From positions 7,317,390-7,381,389 of the forward strand of contig NZ_CP063785.1 in NCBI RefSeq assembly GCF_025860405.1: a stretch of 64,000 nt of DNA. Reading direction: 5' to 3'. The notes below the pieces were generated by a model. That model saw nothing but the letters and a program-made list of their open reading frames with translations. It searched no databases and was not told where the DNA came from. Shown piece by piece: positions 1 to 9,087 of this stretch. Numbering within the stretch: the stretch's first letter is position 1; each line of letters begins with the position of its first letter. The DNA is from Tolypothrix sp. PCC 7712 (lineage in GTDB: Bacteria; Cyanobacteriota; Cyanobacteriia; Cyanobacteriales; Nostocaceae). A program made the translations under genes and the position numbers.

Positions 1-1
1 T

Positions 2-232
2 GTTTCACATCCTTGGTGGGATAATGGAAATGGCTGGAAGAACATTCTTAACAATCTTCGTTTGATTATTCAACCTTTTACTTTATTTAATCTGATATAT
101 CCCTGGTTAACGGTTTTTCCTATTCCTCAATTAGCTTTGGGTTTTTTTAAACTTCAATCTATTATTTATAGCCTCACCAGTTCAATTTTTATATCCCTGA
201 TTCACCCTGATTTCTACTTTTCCTCTGCCTAG
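2..232 (+). pseudogene. C-terminal fragment of an IS transposase
   Basis: This frame is open from the window edge to a TAG and encodes about 76 residues. The peptide reads like the C-terminus of a cyanobacterial transposase: a GWKN-LNNLRLIIQP-type block followed by a hydrophobic tail ending in FSSA. The start lies outside the window, so it cannot be told whether the upstream gene is intact. It ends about 15 bp before adhesin-like coding sequence resumes in the same frame, so the insertion sequence most likely inserted into the adhesin gene. The IS family is recalled from general resemblance only. Confidence 0.5.
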
Positions 233-247
233 AGTGACAAAAGAGGG

Positions 248-2599
248 TTAACCAATGGTGCGATCGTGGGTGTTAATTCTGGTGCAGGTGGGAGTATTGC
301 CATAATCGCTCGCAACTTGACGATGACTGGAGCCGAAACACAGTTGCAAGCTGGTATATCAGCAGACTTAGGGACTGTAGGTGCTCAAGCAGGAGATATT
401 GATATCGATGCAACAGAAATCGTAAGCCTTGATACAAGCCGCATCCTTAATGCAATTTTTTCAAACGGAATAGGTAATACTGGCGATATCCGTATTACCA
501 CAGGTTCTCTTTTCCTCGCCAATGGGGGACTAATACTTGCTGCCACATTTGGTCAAGGAAATACGGGGGATATCACCATTACAGCGAGAGATACGGTTTC
601 CTTTGATGGCTTCGATAGCAATGGATTTTCCAGTGCCGCTGCTACCCAGGTGTCTCCCGAAGCGATTGGGCAGGGTGGTAATGTCATTATCACCACAGGC
701 AAATTCTCTCTTACCAACGGGGCGGGCCTATTTGCCAGCACCTATGGTCAAGGCAATGCGGGAAATATCACCATTACCACAGATACACTCGCTCTCACCG
801 ATGGGGCGATCGTGTCTGCCAGCACATCTGGTCAAGGCAATGCGGGAAATATCACCATTACGGCGAGAGATACAGTATTCATGGATGGTATCGGCAGCGA
901 TGGATTGAGCAGTGGGGCTTTTAGCGATGTGTATTCTGGAGCGATCGGTCAGGGAGGCGACATTAGCATCAGCACAGGTACGCTCTATCTCACCAACGGG
1001 GCACTGGTAAGCGATAGCACCTATGGTCAAGGTAATGCGGGAAATATCACCATTACGGCGAGAGATACGGTTTCCTTTGATGGTGTAAACATCAATGGAG
1101 ACAACGGTGGTGTTTATAGCCGAGTGCACTATGGAGCGATTGGTCAGGGAGGCAATATCCACATCATCACAGGCAATTTATCCCTCACCAATGGGGGGTA
1201 TATAGATACCAGTATAAATGGTCAAGGCAACGCGGGGAATATCACGATTACGGCGAGAGATGCGGTATCTATTGATGGTGAGGGTAGCAATGGATTTGGA
1301 AGTTCCGTTAGTAGCCTAGTATATACTGAGGCTACTGGTCGGGGAGGTGATATCACCATCACCGCTGATTCTCTGTCTTTCACCAATGGGGGAACAGTAA
1401 CTAATTCTACTTTAGGGCGGGGGAATGCAGGAGATCTAACCCTTACAGCGAGAAATGCAGTGTCCTTTGATGGTACTACCAAAAGCACATCGCAAACAAG
1501 TGGTGCTGGTAGCACTGTGGATATTGGAGCTATTGGTCGAGGCGGTAATATTCGCATCACCGCAGGTACACTCTCTATCATTAACGGAGCGGCAGTCAGT
1601 GCCACTACTTTTGGACAGGGAGATGCGGGAACTGTAACTGTTACGGCAAGAGAAGCAGTGTTCATTGATGGTACAAACATTAATGGAATTCCCAGTGGTA
1701 TTTTTAGCCAAGTGGGAGATCAAGCCAATGGTCAGGGTGGGAAAATTACGGTGAATACCGAATTATTCTCAATTACGAATAGGGGTGAATTAACGGCATC
1801 TTCTGAAGGTCAAGGAAATGCAGGCAACCTGGACATCATGACTCACCAACTTCGCCTGGATAATCAGGGATCGATTCAGGCACAAACGGCATCGGGGCTG
1901 GGTGGCGACATGACGCTGCAAGTTCAGGATCTCTTGCTGTTGCGGCGAGGTAGCTTTATTTCCACCACTGCTGGAACTGCTTTTGCTGGGGGTGATGGCG
2001 GCAACATCACCTTTGATGGCAAGTTCATCGTGGCAATTCCCAACGAGAATAGCGACATTAGCGCCAATGCCTTCACTGGCACTGGTGGAAACATCCAAAT
2101 CAACTCGCGAGGCATCTTCGGTATCGAGTCCCGTGCAAAACTAACCGATCAAAGTGATATTACTGCCAGTTCCGAACAAGGCATTTCCGGTGTCATCAAT
2201 CTCAATACACCCGATAACAGTTCGATTCAAAACAGCTTCAGCCAATTATCGCCAAACGTCATTGACACCAACGCACTGATTGCTAATAGTTGCATTGCAC
2301 GCGGCAGTAAGCGACAAGAAAACTCTTTTACCATCACAGGTTCCGGCGCTTTACGCAATAGTCCAGGTGATGTCTTAATTTCCGCCTATTCAACTGGTGA
2401 TGTACGTAATGTTGAACCAACATCGCGTCCTTGGAAAAAAGGCGACCCAATAATTGAAGCACAAAGATTATATAGATTACCTGATGGGCGATCGCTCTTA
2501 AGTCGGGCTTGTAATCAATACCTTAGCCAAAATAAGAGGATGAAGAGAGGGGGCCGATGTAATAGAGTTATTGTCTTGGCAGAAATTTCCTCTTCTTGA
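248..2599 (+). pseudogene. 5'-truncated filamentous haemagglutinin-like repeat adhesin
   Basis: The protein is built of about ten glycine/asparagine-rich repeats of 55-65 residues. Each carries a TxGQGNAGNITITARDTV-like block, a VSFDG turn and an (I)GQGGNI block followed by an LTNGA strand. This is the right-handed beta-helix pattern of large cyanobacterial FHA/S-layer-type proteins exported by two-partner secretion. The C-terminal part (SCIARGS..., then GDPIIEAQ...YRLPDGRSLLSR) matches the usual end of this family near position 2520; the last 25 residues look like read-through into other DNA. The N-terminal signal peptide and TPS secretion domain are missing. Adhesin-like residues are already in frame from 248 (LTNGAIVG), directly after a transposase remnant, so the 266 GTG is not a real start. 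It is probably a non-secreted relic. The product class is fairly sure; no partner transporter is present. Confidence 0.7.
551..1275 (+). repeat. Near-identical DNA repeats inside the adhesin gene
   Basis: A block of about 45-58 bp beginning GGTCAAGG and running through ATATCACCATTA to GCGAGAGAT recurs at about 551, 746, 830, 1025 and 1220, with only a few substitutions. The copies at 830 and 1025 are closest. They encode the beta-helix coil GQGNAGNITITARDTV. Such similarity at DNA level points to recent expansion or gene conversion of the repeats. Confidence 0.75.
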
Positions 2600-2655
2600 G
2601 TGCGATCGCAAACTTTGAAGATATAGGGCTGCCGTAGTAGAGTTATTGTCTCTCA
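2560..2655 (+). repeat. Short direct repeat flanking the left side of the IS4-type element
   Basis: The string TAGAGTTATTGTCT occurs at about 2563 and again at about 2639, each preceded by a related CCG-T-GTA segment. The copies lie between the end of the adhesin relic and the IS4-type transposase. They may be nested insertion-sequence ends or remnants of an earlier insertion. I found no matching inverted copy downstream of the transposase gene, so the element borders stay undefined. Confidence 0.35.
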
Positions 2656-2685
2656 CAACGACAACTCAAAACCCACGAACAGCCC

Positions 2686-4026
2686 ATGCCCGACATTTTA
2701 GCACTCCTGCAATGCCTCCTGCCGCAGATAAATGCGACAACAATGAGGCAATTGAACCAGATAATCCAGGCCATGTTAGCCATGAGCGGCCGAGTCACGA
2801 TGTTAGGAATATCGCGTTGGGCAGGCACTGGTGGTAGTTATCGGACTATGTTGAGATTTTTTCATACAGTAATACCTTGGGCGACGTTGTTTTGGCTGTT
2901 TTTTCGCAAGCATTTGTTTTGTGCGAATGAGGTGTATTTGCTTGCAGGAGATGAAGTTGTAATAAGTAAATCAGGTAAACAAACTTATGGGCTGGATAGA
3001 TTTTTTTCTAGCCTAGCCAGCAAACCCATATCAGGGCTATCTTTTTTTACATTATCGTTAGTAAGTTTGGAGAAAAGGCACTCATTTCCGATTCAGATAG
3101 AACAGGTGATAAAGAGCGATGAAGAAAAAAGTATCTCGTCACCAACCCGAGAAGTTAAACCTAAAGATAAACGGAAGCGTGGACGACCAAAAGGGAGTAA
3201 GAACAAGAATAAAGCCGAGGTAATTTTAACATCTGAATTACTGCGAATTCAGAAAATGATTAATTCACTATTCAAGTTATTAGACGGGTTTATTCCCCTT
3301 ACCTACTTAGTACTAGATGGTCACTTTGGGAACAATAATACCTTGCAGATGGCTCGCCAAGTTAACTTGCACATAATTTCCAAGCTCCGCTATGATTCGG
3401 CATTATATATACCTTATCAGAACCCTGACTCCAATAGTCGCTCCCGTCGTAAATACGGAGATAAGTTAGACTATTGTAATATACCTAATAAGTATTTATG
3501 TAAAAGTACCATTGAGGATGAGATCCAAACTGATATTTATAAAGCCACTCTACTTCACAAAGAATTTGCCCAGGCACTAAATATAGTTATTTTGGTTAAA
3601 ACCAATCTTAAAACTAATGCTCGTAGCTATGTAATTCTATTTTCTAGTGACCTAGATTTGTCCTACGAAAAAATAATCGACTACTACAAATTGCGCTTCC
3701 AAATCGAATTCAACTTTCGAGATGCCAAGCAGTTTTGGGGATTGGAAGTTTTCATGAACTTAAGTCAAACTGCGGTGACTAATGCTGCTAATTTAGCATT
3801 TTTCATGGTCAATTTATCCCATTATCTTCTCGCTGATTTTCGTCTCCTTAATCACGACTCCGGCATTATTGACCTTAAGGCTCACTATCGTGGTTTTCGA
3901 TATGTTCGTGAAATTTTAAAAATGCTTCCGGAAATGCCTGAGCCTATTTTATTAACCCAGATTTTTGCCAAGCTTACTTCTTTAGGACGTATTCATACAG
4001 TTTCTACGGGCGTTGAACCCTCGTAA
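2686..4026 (+). CDS. IS4-family DDE transposase
   Basis: This 446-residue transposase would cut and paste its own insertion sequence. The IS4-type catalytic signs are visible. The first acidic residue is D89 in LAGDEVV and the second is D211 in VLDGHFG. The YREK signature Y334-x2-R337-x3-E341-x6-K348 (KLRFQIEFNFRDAK) holds the catalytic Glu. A basic linker (KRKRGRPKGSKNKNK, about residues 162-176) lies between the two Asp motifs. The reading frame is full length and undamaged, so the enzyme may be active. It directly follows the adhesin relic. Inverted repeats were not identified, so the extent of the whole element is unknown. Confidence 0.85.
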   Translation: MPDILALLQCLLPQINATTMRQLNQIIQAMLAMSGRVTMLGISRWAGTGGSYRTMLRFFHTVIPWATLFWLFFRKHLFCANEVYLLAGDEVVISKSGKQTYGLDRFFSSLASKPISGLSFFTLSLVSLEKRHSFPIQIEQVIKSDEEKSISSPTREVKPKDKRKRGRPKGSKNKNKAEVILTSELLRIQKMINSLFKLLDGFIPLTYLVLDGHFGNNNTLQMARQVNLHIISKLRYDSALYIPYQNPDSNSRSRRKYGDKLDYCNIPNKYLCKSTIEDEIQTDIYKATLLHKEFAQALNIVILVKTNLKTNARSYVILFSSDLDLSYEKIIDYYKLRFQIEFNFRDAKQFWGLEVFMNLSQTAVTNAANLAFFMVNLSHYLLADFRLLNHDSGIIDLKAHYRGFRYVREILKMLPEMPEPILLTQIFAKLTSLGRIHTVSTGVEPS

Positions 4027-4550
4027 ATTGGCAACGGTATTGTTTACACCATTTATTTTTGACTGCTTCTGAAGTTGAATTTGAAGCTGTGTTCCCTGAT
4101 TGGAAAGGCTTTTGTCTGAATCACATACAACGTTCTCATCTCACACAAATTTCCTCTAAGAATATAGAGTAAATATAAGCACTACTTCTATTTTTGTACT
4201 GTCAGTACTGGTGCAATTTTATTGCGTTAGTATACGCGCAGTGTTACCGCAGACTAGCTTAGCGGCTCCGTTCACGAAGTGTACCCAAAGGGCTTAGGGT
4301 AGGAGCCAGTCTTGGATGGCCGGAGGGCTTTTGTCAGTTCGCTTACAGGTAAACATCGTCCGATAGCGTTCGATACTTCTACCTTGCGGGAAGCATTTCG
4401 GAGAAAAAGCGATTTTCTATCTTCCAAGCTTATTGCGTTGTCAAGCACAATAAGCCAATAACAAGATGTAAAATTAAACTAGTAAATCTATCTCAAAATA
4501 ATACCCATTTCTAATCGTAAAACAACCAAAATAATCAAGGGAGAGTCTGA
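4027..4550. other. Gene-free stretch with a coding remnant and a palindrome-rich interspersed repeat
   Basis: From about 4029 to 4172 (+) one frame is open and reads like real protein (FEAVFPDWKGFCLNHIQ...). It has no start and ends in TAA, so it may be what is left of a gene split by the upstream transposon. From about 4205 to 4440 the DNA is GC-richer than its surroundings and full of short palindromic words (TATACGCG, AGACTAGCTTAGCGGCT, GGATGGCCGG), as in cyanobacterial interspersed repeats. A GGGAGAG ribosome-binding site precedes the next gene. Confidence 0.4.
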
Positions 4551-4946
4551 ATGGATAACGAACAAGCTGTCTTGGAAATAAGTGCAGTTGAAATTACTAA
4601 GTCTTTATTATCAGATTTAAAACAACTCTCCAGGTGTGCAGGAGAACCAGTAGCTGCGGTTTTTGCTGATAGTTTATTACGAAAAATGCGCTCTTTACAT
4701 GATATGTATATGGACGATCCATATACAGAAATAGTAATGGCACTACATGATGCACTTGCTTATCAAAATAATTGGATTGAATATGGTGGCGAACAGTACC
4801 AGGATGTATATAACCTATTTTTATCCCTAGTTGAGCGAGAAAAAATTACTAATATTGAAGTAGAAAATGCAATTCTAACTCTAGAACAAATAGGCTTTGA
4901 CACTTTACCTTTTGGAGTCAAACTTGAGAGCGATTTTCCAGAATAA
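4551..4946 (+). CDS. Hypothetical protein, possible partner of the PIN-like nuclease
   Basis: A 131-residue, acidic, probably all-helical protein that I do not recognise. The ATG has a good GGGAGAG ribosome-binding site about 5-10 bases upstream. Its stop lies only 17 bp before the start of the PIN-like gene, so the two are probably cotranscribed. Small acidic protein first, nuclease second is the usual order of type II toxin-antitoxin pairs, which makes it a candidate antitoxin. No DNA-binding ribbon-helix-helix or HTH motif can be seen, so that role is inferred from gene order only. Confidence 0.5.
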   Translation: MDNEQAVLEISAVEITKSLLSDLKQLSRCAGEPVAAVFADSLLRKMRSLHDMYMDDPYTEIVMALHDALAYQNNWIEYGGEQYQDVYNLFLSLVEREKITNIEVENAILTLEQIGFDTLPFGVKLESDFPE

Positions 4947-4963
4947 AAGATAACGTTATAAAT

Positions 4964-5839
4964 ATGTCAGGTTCATCAGTCCAAGAGCATTTTTTAGATA
5001 CCTCGGTAATGAGGTCATTACTACTTGCAACACAAGCTTATCGGCAGTATTTAGAATCTCAATTGAATTCGGAACCGCTTTATATATCCAACTACGTCAA
5101 AATGGAAATAAAACGTAGTTATTTAATCAATATTATCTCTTTTTATTTTGTTCTGCGTTTGGATGCAATTAATACTATAGGTGATGCAATTGCATTATGG
5201 AGCAATAAGTTTAAAGGAAGTGAACTCAAAGCAATATTGCAAGTTATCCCTCAGCTTTTTAGTATCCGTCAGCTTAATTTCTCTAGTCCCAAAGATAAAG
5301 AAAAAGCTCTATCTGTATTAGTAATTTACATCAAACGTTTTGAACTGATAATCAGAAGAAAATTTCCTAACTGCAATGATTCTACAGCCTGTGCCCGTTC
5401 TCTTGTCCCACTGACTATCGATTTAAAAAATCCAGTTCCCGACTTGAAAAAGTTTGTTCTGGAATTTGGAGATACAAAAGACTGTCGAAGCAAGTGCCAA
5501 ATTGAAGACTTTCTTTTGGTAAAATATCGTTCCGAAGTTGAGCAATTAGTAGAAGTTGCTTCCCAACTGCCCAGGAATACGAATACAAGGGGATTTCTAA
5601 ATATTGCTAATAATCTCAAAGAGATATTAGTTACAGGTGCAACAGCTTGTGACTGCAAGCGCTGCGAGAAAATTGGAGATGCAGTTATCGCTTTAAATGC
5701 ACCTCGTAATTTGCGATTGGAACACACTGATAATTCCTTTGATTACTTATGCTCACCAATTGAGCAACCTCACTACAAACATCCCTCAGAAAACCAAGTA
5801 GTGATGAACCCATTAATAATCAACTTGGAACAGGATTAA
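4964..5839 (+). CDS. Divergent PIN-like nuclease with a cysteine cluster
   Basis: A 291-residue protein whose two ends resemble a PIN ribonuclease fold. The N-terminus has FLDTSV with D12 followed by a helix and E48 in VKMEIKR. The C-terminus has GDAVIALNAP with D239 and a strand ending LEHTDNSFDYL with D256, which resembles the last PIN strand and Asp. About 170 residues separate the halves, far more than in a 130-residue VapC. A CxCxxC cluster (C229, C231, C234) sits just before the third acidic residue and could bind metal. It follows a 131-residue gene by 17 bp. The family assignment comes from motif reading only; a toxin, tRNase or defence role is inference. Confidence 0.5.
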   Translation: MSGSSVQEHFLDTSVMRSLLLATQAYRQYLESQLNSEPLYISNYVKMEIKRSYLINIISFYFVLRLDAINTIGDAIALWSNKFKGSELKAILQVIPQLFSIRQLNFSSPKDKEKALSVLVIYIKRFELIIRRKFPNCNDSTACARSLVPLTIDLKNPVPDLKKFVLEFGDTKDCRSKCQIEDFLLVKYRSEVEQLVEVASQLPRNTNTRGFLNIANNLKEILVTGATACDCKRCEKIGDAVIALNAPRNLRLEHTDNSFDYLCSPIEQPHYKHPSENQVVMNPLIINLEQD

Positions 5840-6051
5840 TGCGAACCGAAAGATCAGCACTAAGTCCCAAGAGGACAGGCTATACCAACGCGAACGACTT
5901 ACGTCACGCAAGCTTCGCATATTCCCTGAATTCGCATAACATCCTAAACTGACAACCAGCAAACGAGATTTCTATTCAGGAGTACCTCCGACAAATTGAA
6001 AAAATAAACGCCTCAATTTTGAAGAGTAAATAATTGCTCAAACTCACAAAA
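5840..6051. other. Intergenic spacer between convergent genes
   Basis: About 210 bp between the 3' ends of the PIN-like gene and the SWIM-protein gene. I see no ORF and no convincing intrinsic terminator. Short repeat-like words (ACGTCACGCAAGCTTCGC) occur near 5900. Confidence 0.4.
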
Positions 6052-7824
6052 TTATGGTTTATTGAGTTCTTTGAATAAATCCATTAATTTATATTTGCGT
6101 CCATGAGTATATTCTAATTTTGCACGGTAAGCAGACCATTCAGCTTGTTTTCCTAGTTGCAAATAACCAGCTTTAACTTTTTTCAAGCACTTAACAGCAT
6201 CACTATAACGCTTGGCTTTAGAACTATTCATAATTTCTTCTGCCAGCTTTTTAGCCTTTTCAATTACCCAATCTGGACGATGGGGAATAGCTGCTTCCAT
6301 AACTCGATGTAATGATTCTGAGGCATAGTAACTATCTGTTTTTACTGTTTTTATCGCATCATCAATTAGCCCTTCATGGAGAAAAATATCAACTTTTGCA
6401 CCATTAGCATACCAACTTTCAGATTCCCGAAGTATTTCGAGTAGATCTTGTTTCAGCAGAGACCAATTATCAAGAGCCAAGTTTTCTACTTTCATGTAAT
6501 CTCGGAATGATGGTCTGGTCTCAAATGCAACGATACTGGCATTTAATGCGATCGAACTATCGCCTAATCCTTCTGCTAAATCGCTCGTCCAAGAAGCAAA
6601 TTCATACGTACAGTTTCCTGGTAAGCTTAATCCCGCTCGCGAAATTACTAATGCTTCCGACAAATATCCATCTTCCCGTAATATTTTGGCGAGAGCAAAG
6701 GCTGCTTCTGCTGTATCCATGTGGGTTTTCGCGGCAGTCATAGCTTCATCTACTCTTCCTAAAGCTGCTAATTGCGTTAGGTATTGCAGCGTCATTCCTT
6801 CTGAGAAAGCTAAGTTTAAATACTCTGTATAACGATTTTGTCGCTCGAGATAATCCAAGCGAATTAATGCTAAGTTATCGGCAAAAGCCGGACGGATAAC
6901 TTCCCAAAGTTGTGCATCAGTTTCACCCTTCATTACCCGTTGCAGTGGATCGTAATTCCAGCCTTGATGCAATGCTGACAAACTCATGGAAAAATCTGCA
7001 CTAATTTCATCCTGCCAGGATTCCAGCATTATTCGCAAATCGATCGCATCTTCTGCCGATATCTCCCCACATAAAATTGCTTCCGTCCATGCGCTATCGA
7101 GAGGTTCTGCGATCGAATAGGAATCACCACCGTAACTTAATAGCTCGTCCCATTCCTCTACATAGGTTGTCGTAATGACTTCAAGGATAGCGATCGCATT
7201 ATTCCCATCCCCATTTTGTGCAAATTCCTGCGCTTTGTCGATAATAGCAGTCAATTCTTCGGTAAATGGGTCATCTTCGGTGCCATACTCCAATTGTTCT
7301 AATCCATCCTGCAAAATCCGTTTTACCTGACTACGAATAGGTGCAACATCAATTTTGGTACGACGGTTAGAAGATGAAGATTTTGTTGCGGGAGTCGGTG
7401 AATTTATTAAGCTCAAAAAGCAGTCAACATCATCAATTAATTCTGGGTTTTTCTGTACTAATTCTTGAACCAAACGTTGAGTTTTTAGGTGGTCGAGGCG
7501 ATTTAATAACTGTTCCAGCGTTGGACGTTCTTCAATTATTGCGGATGAACGCGAACAAGTTAACAAGGTGGCGACGATATGCTTACACCAGCCATCGTAA
7601 TTGTAAGCACAGTTACAGTCAACAGAATTAATTCCACCTGCATCAAAATCAATACTGACTTGATATGGTTTAATTTCGCTACCTTCTACTGCTGCTTGAA
7701 TCGTATTACCACGTTTTTTCAGGTTGATTACTGCTCCCCGATTATAATATTCTTGACCGCGACTGTAGGATGAAACATTGGAGTTATGGCGGATTATTGC
7801 TTCTGAGATTGGTGGAATCGACAT
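6052..7824 (-). CDS. SWIM zinc-finger protein
   Basis: A 590-residue protein with a SWIM zinc finger near its N-terminus: C70-x-C72 in DCNCAYN followed by C80-x-H82 in WCKHIV. SWIM domains bind zinc and mediate nucleic-acid or protein contacts. The rest is strongly helical with TPR/HEAT-like pairs (ALAKILREDGYLSEAL, AIKTVKTDSYYASESL), as in other long bacterial SWIM proteins. The C-terminus is basic. Its target is not predictable from sequence. It runs in the same direction as the HNH and unknown genes upstream but is separated from them, so operon membership is unclear. Length and frame look intact. Confidence 0.8.
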   Translation of the reverse strand: MSIPPISEAIIRHNSNVSSYSRGQEYYNRGAVINLKKRGNTIQAAVEGSEIKPYQVSIDFDAGGINSVDCNCAYNYDGWCKHIVATLLTCSRSSAIIEERPTLEQLLNRLDHLKTQRLVQELVQKNPELIDDVDCFLSLINSPTPATKSSSSNRRTKIDVAPIRSQVKRILQDGLEQLEYGTEDDPFTEELTAIIDKAQEFAQNGDGNNAIAILEVITTTYVEEWDELLSYGGDSYSIAEPLDSAWTEAILCGEISAEDAIDLRIMLESWQDEISADFSMSLSALHQGWNYDPLQRVMKGETDAQLWEVIRPAFADNLALIRLDYLERQNRYTEYLNLAFSEGMTLQYLTQLAALGRVDEAMTAAKTHMDTAEAAFALAKILREDGYLSEALVISRAGLSLPGNCTYEFASWTSDLAEGLGDSSIALNASIVAFETRPSFRDYMKVENLALDNWSLLKQDLLEILRESESWYANGAKVDIFLHEGLIDDAIKTVKTDSYYASESLHRVMEAAIPHRPDWVIEKAKKLAEEIMNSSKAKRYSDAVKCLKKVKAGYLQLGKQAEWSAYRAKLEYTHGRKYKLMDLFKELNKP

Positions 7825-7905
7825 AGCACCCAGGAGTTTTATTTTTAGCCTATGCTGAAATTGGATTCATTTTTCCTAGACATCAAAAATCTTCACTTGC
7901 AATAA

Positions 7906-8325
7906 CTACCAGCTAGGTGGATGCCAATTACTGTCAATCCACAATGCTCTCGCCTCAGTTATATACTCATTATTTAGTCGCAAAGCAATTACGGTTGCTC
8001 GACCTGTAGGTGTTATACCAGCCACATGAGTTCCACCATTGACCCAATTAAAATGCTCTAGCCAAGATTGTTGTCTTGGGTTAAATAACGGAACTAACTG
8101 ACTTGTTTGTGGGTCAGTTGCATGAGTTTTTGCACCTTTGAATTCATTACAACGATAACAAGAAGCTGCTAAATTTTCAGATTCGTCTTTACCCCCAACT
8201 GCTTTAGGAAGGATATGCTCCATTACCAATGGCATACCAATCAGGCGGGAGTTGGTTCGGCAATACTCACACCGATAGCCAGCTCTTTCTATAATTTCGG
8301 CGCGATTTTTTTCAGAAATAGCCAT
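7906..8325 (-). CDS. HNH endonuclease family protein
   Basis: I start this gene at the ATG at 8325, giving 139 residues, because it lies 2 bp after the stop of the upstream gene (TAATCATG); the frame stays open further upstream but would overlap that gene. The HNH fold is clear: C19-x2-C22 (YRCEYC), H37 in VMEHILPKAVGG, N51 in SENLAASC, and C56-x2-C59 with NEFKG. This is the zinc-stabilised beta-beta-alpha-metal nuclease of the 5-methylcytosine-endonuclease type. Such cyanobacterial HNH genes commonly follow a small gene like the one upstream. Whether it is a defence nuclease, a homing-type enzyme or a domesticated protein cannot be told. Confidence 0.85.
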   Translation of the reverse strand: MAISEKNRAEIIERAGYRCEYCRTNSRLIGMPLVMEHILPKAVGGKDESENLAASCYRCNEFKGAKTHATDPQTSQLVPLFNPRQQSWLEHFNWVNGGTHVAGITPTGRATVIALRLNNEYITEARALWIDSNWHPPSW

Positions 8326-8327
8326 GA

Positions 8328-8747
8328 TTATGCCGGCAATTCTTGTATTGCTGGGATTCTGTGTCCTCGCCAACGGAGAACTGACCAAGCATAAGCTTTT
8401 TGTAACATTAATCGGTCAGCAGCTATTCTTAAGGAGCTAAGTTCTTGACGTTCAACAGGTGTTAATTCACTATCTTTGTTTTTCTCTAGTAATTCTACAT
8501 GGCGTTGTTGTTGTTCTAAAGTTATTTGACTTTGAGCGATCGCAAGCAATTGTTGATCATCCCAGGTTTGCATTTGTAAAAGTTCTGCCTGAATTTCTAC
8601 CGGAGCATTGTCAGGTGTGGGGGGTAAGTTGCTGGCTATGCTTTGAGCTGCCAGAACTTCTAAGGGTTGCTGGGTTGCTGAGGCAATACGAGCCAATTGT
8701 TGAAAGATGGCTTGTGGAAGTTCAACCGTGACTTTTTGCGTTGCCAT
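8328..8747 (-). CDS. Small protein cotranscribed with the HNH nuclease
   Basis: A 139-residue protein. The N-terminal ten residues form a strand (KVTVELPQ) followed by a helix, like a ribbon-helix-helix or antitoxin-type start. The rest is helical and rich in Gln/Leu (QAELLQMQTWDDQQLLAIAQ, LELLEKNKDSELTPVERQEL). It ends 2 bp before the HNH gene, so translation is probably coupled. A regulatory or neutralising role toward the nuclease is possible but is inferred from this tight pairing only. Confidence 0.6.
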   Translation of the reverse strand: MATQKVTVELPQAIFQQLARIASATQQPLEVLAAQSIASNLPPTPDNAPVEIQAELLQMQTWDDQQLLAIAQSQITLEQQQRHVELLEKNKDSELTPVERQELSSLRIAADRLMLQKAYAWSVLRWRGHRIPAIQELPA

Positions 8748-9087
8748 TGGTTGCTGGATATCGCTTGTTGTTTATACCTTTAATTTTAGCAGTCACGCTT
8801 AATCTGAACTTTCCGCCATCAAGCGATCATTTTTTTGTTTGCGATTCGTGAAGATACTGTTTTTTTGATACTCCCACACATTGAAGCCGTGGGAGCGTCA
8901 AATAAGACACAGTTAACGGTATTTACCAGGGCTTCGATATTTTCCGATAATAAGTTGCCTTGCTTGAATTAAAAATATTTATCTAATACTTTGGTGGATT
9001 GGGTAGGCATTAAGTTATTGCAGTGATGCGGTTTAATCGCTTAGTATTTTCTTTCATATTGCATCCGTATAGCTATTCAAAATTGGT
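8748..9087. other. Gene-free spacer with one strong hairpin
   Basis: This 340-bp stretch has no supported ORF. It holds the perfect 7-bp inverted repeat described separately at 8871-8895, several T-runs, and nothing else I recognise. Confidence 0.5.
8871..8895. repeat. Perfect stem-loop, possibly an IS200/IS605-like end
   Basis: CTCCCAC and GTGGGAG are separated by an 11-base loop. No T-run follows on the minus strand, where a terminator for the 9088-10209 gene would be needed, so an intrinsic terminator is unlikely. The stem with a following GCGTCAA tract resembles the subterminal hairpins of IS200/IS605 elements, but no transposase is nearby; at best it is a relic or MITE-like end. Confidence 0.4.

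Noticed and set aside
728..2115. Long open frames on the minus strand and in other frames within the adhesin gene
   Set aside because: They mirror the repeat structure of the coding strand and have no recognisable protein features.
5326..5727. Minus-strand frame of 133 residues over the PIN-like gene
   Set aside because: Shadow of the PIN-like coding frame; the plus-strand product has a better start, motifs and operon context.
8871..8895. Intrinsic terminator for the 9088-10209 gene
   Set aside because: No T-run follows the stem on the minus strand.
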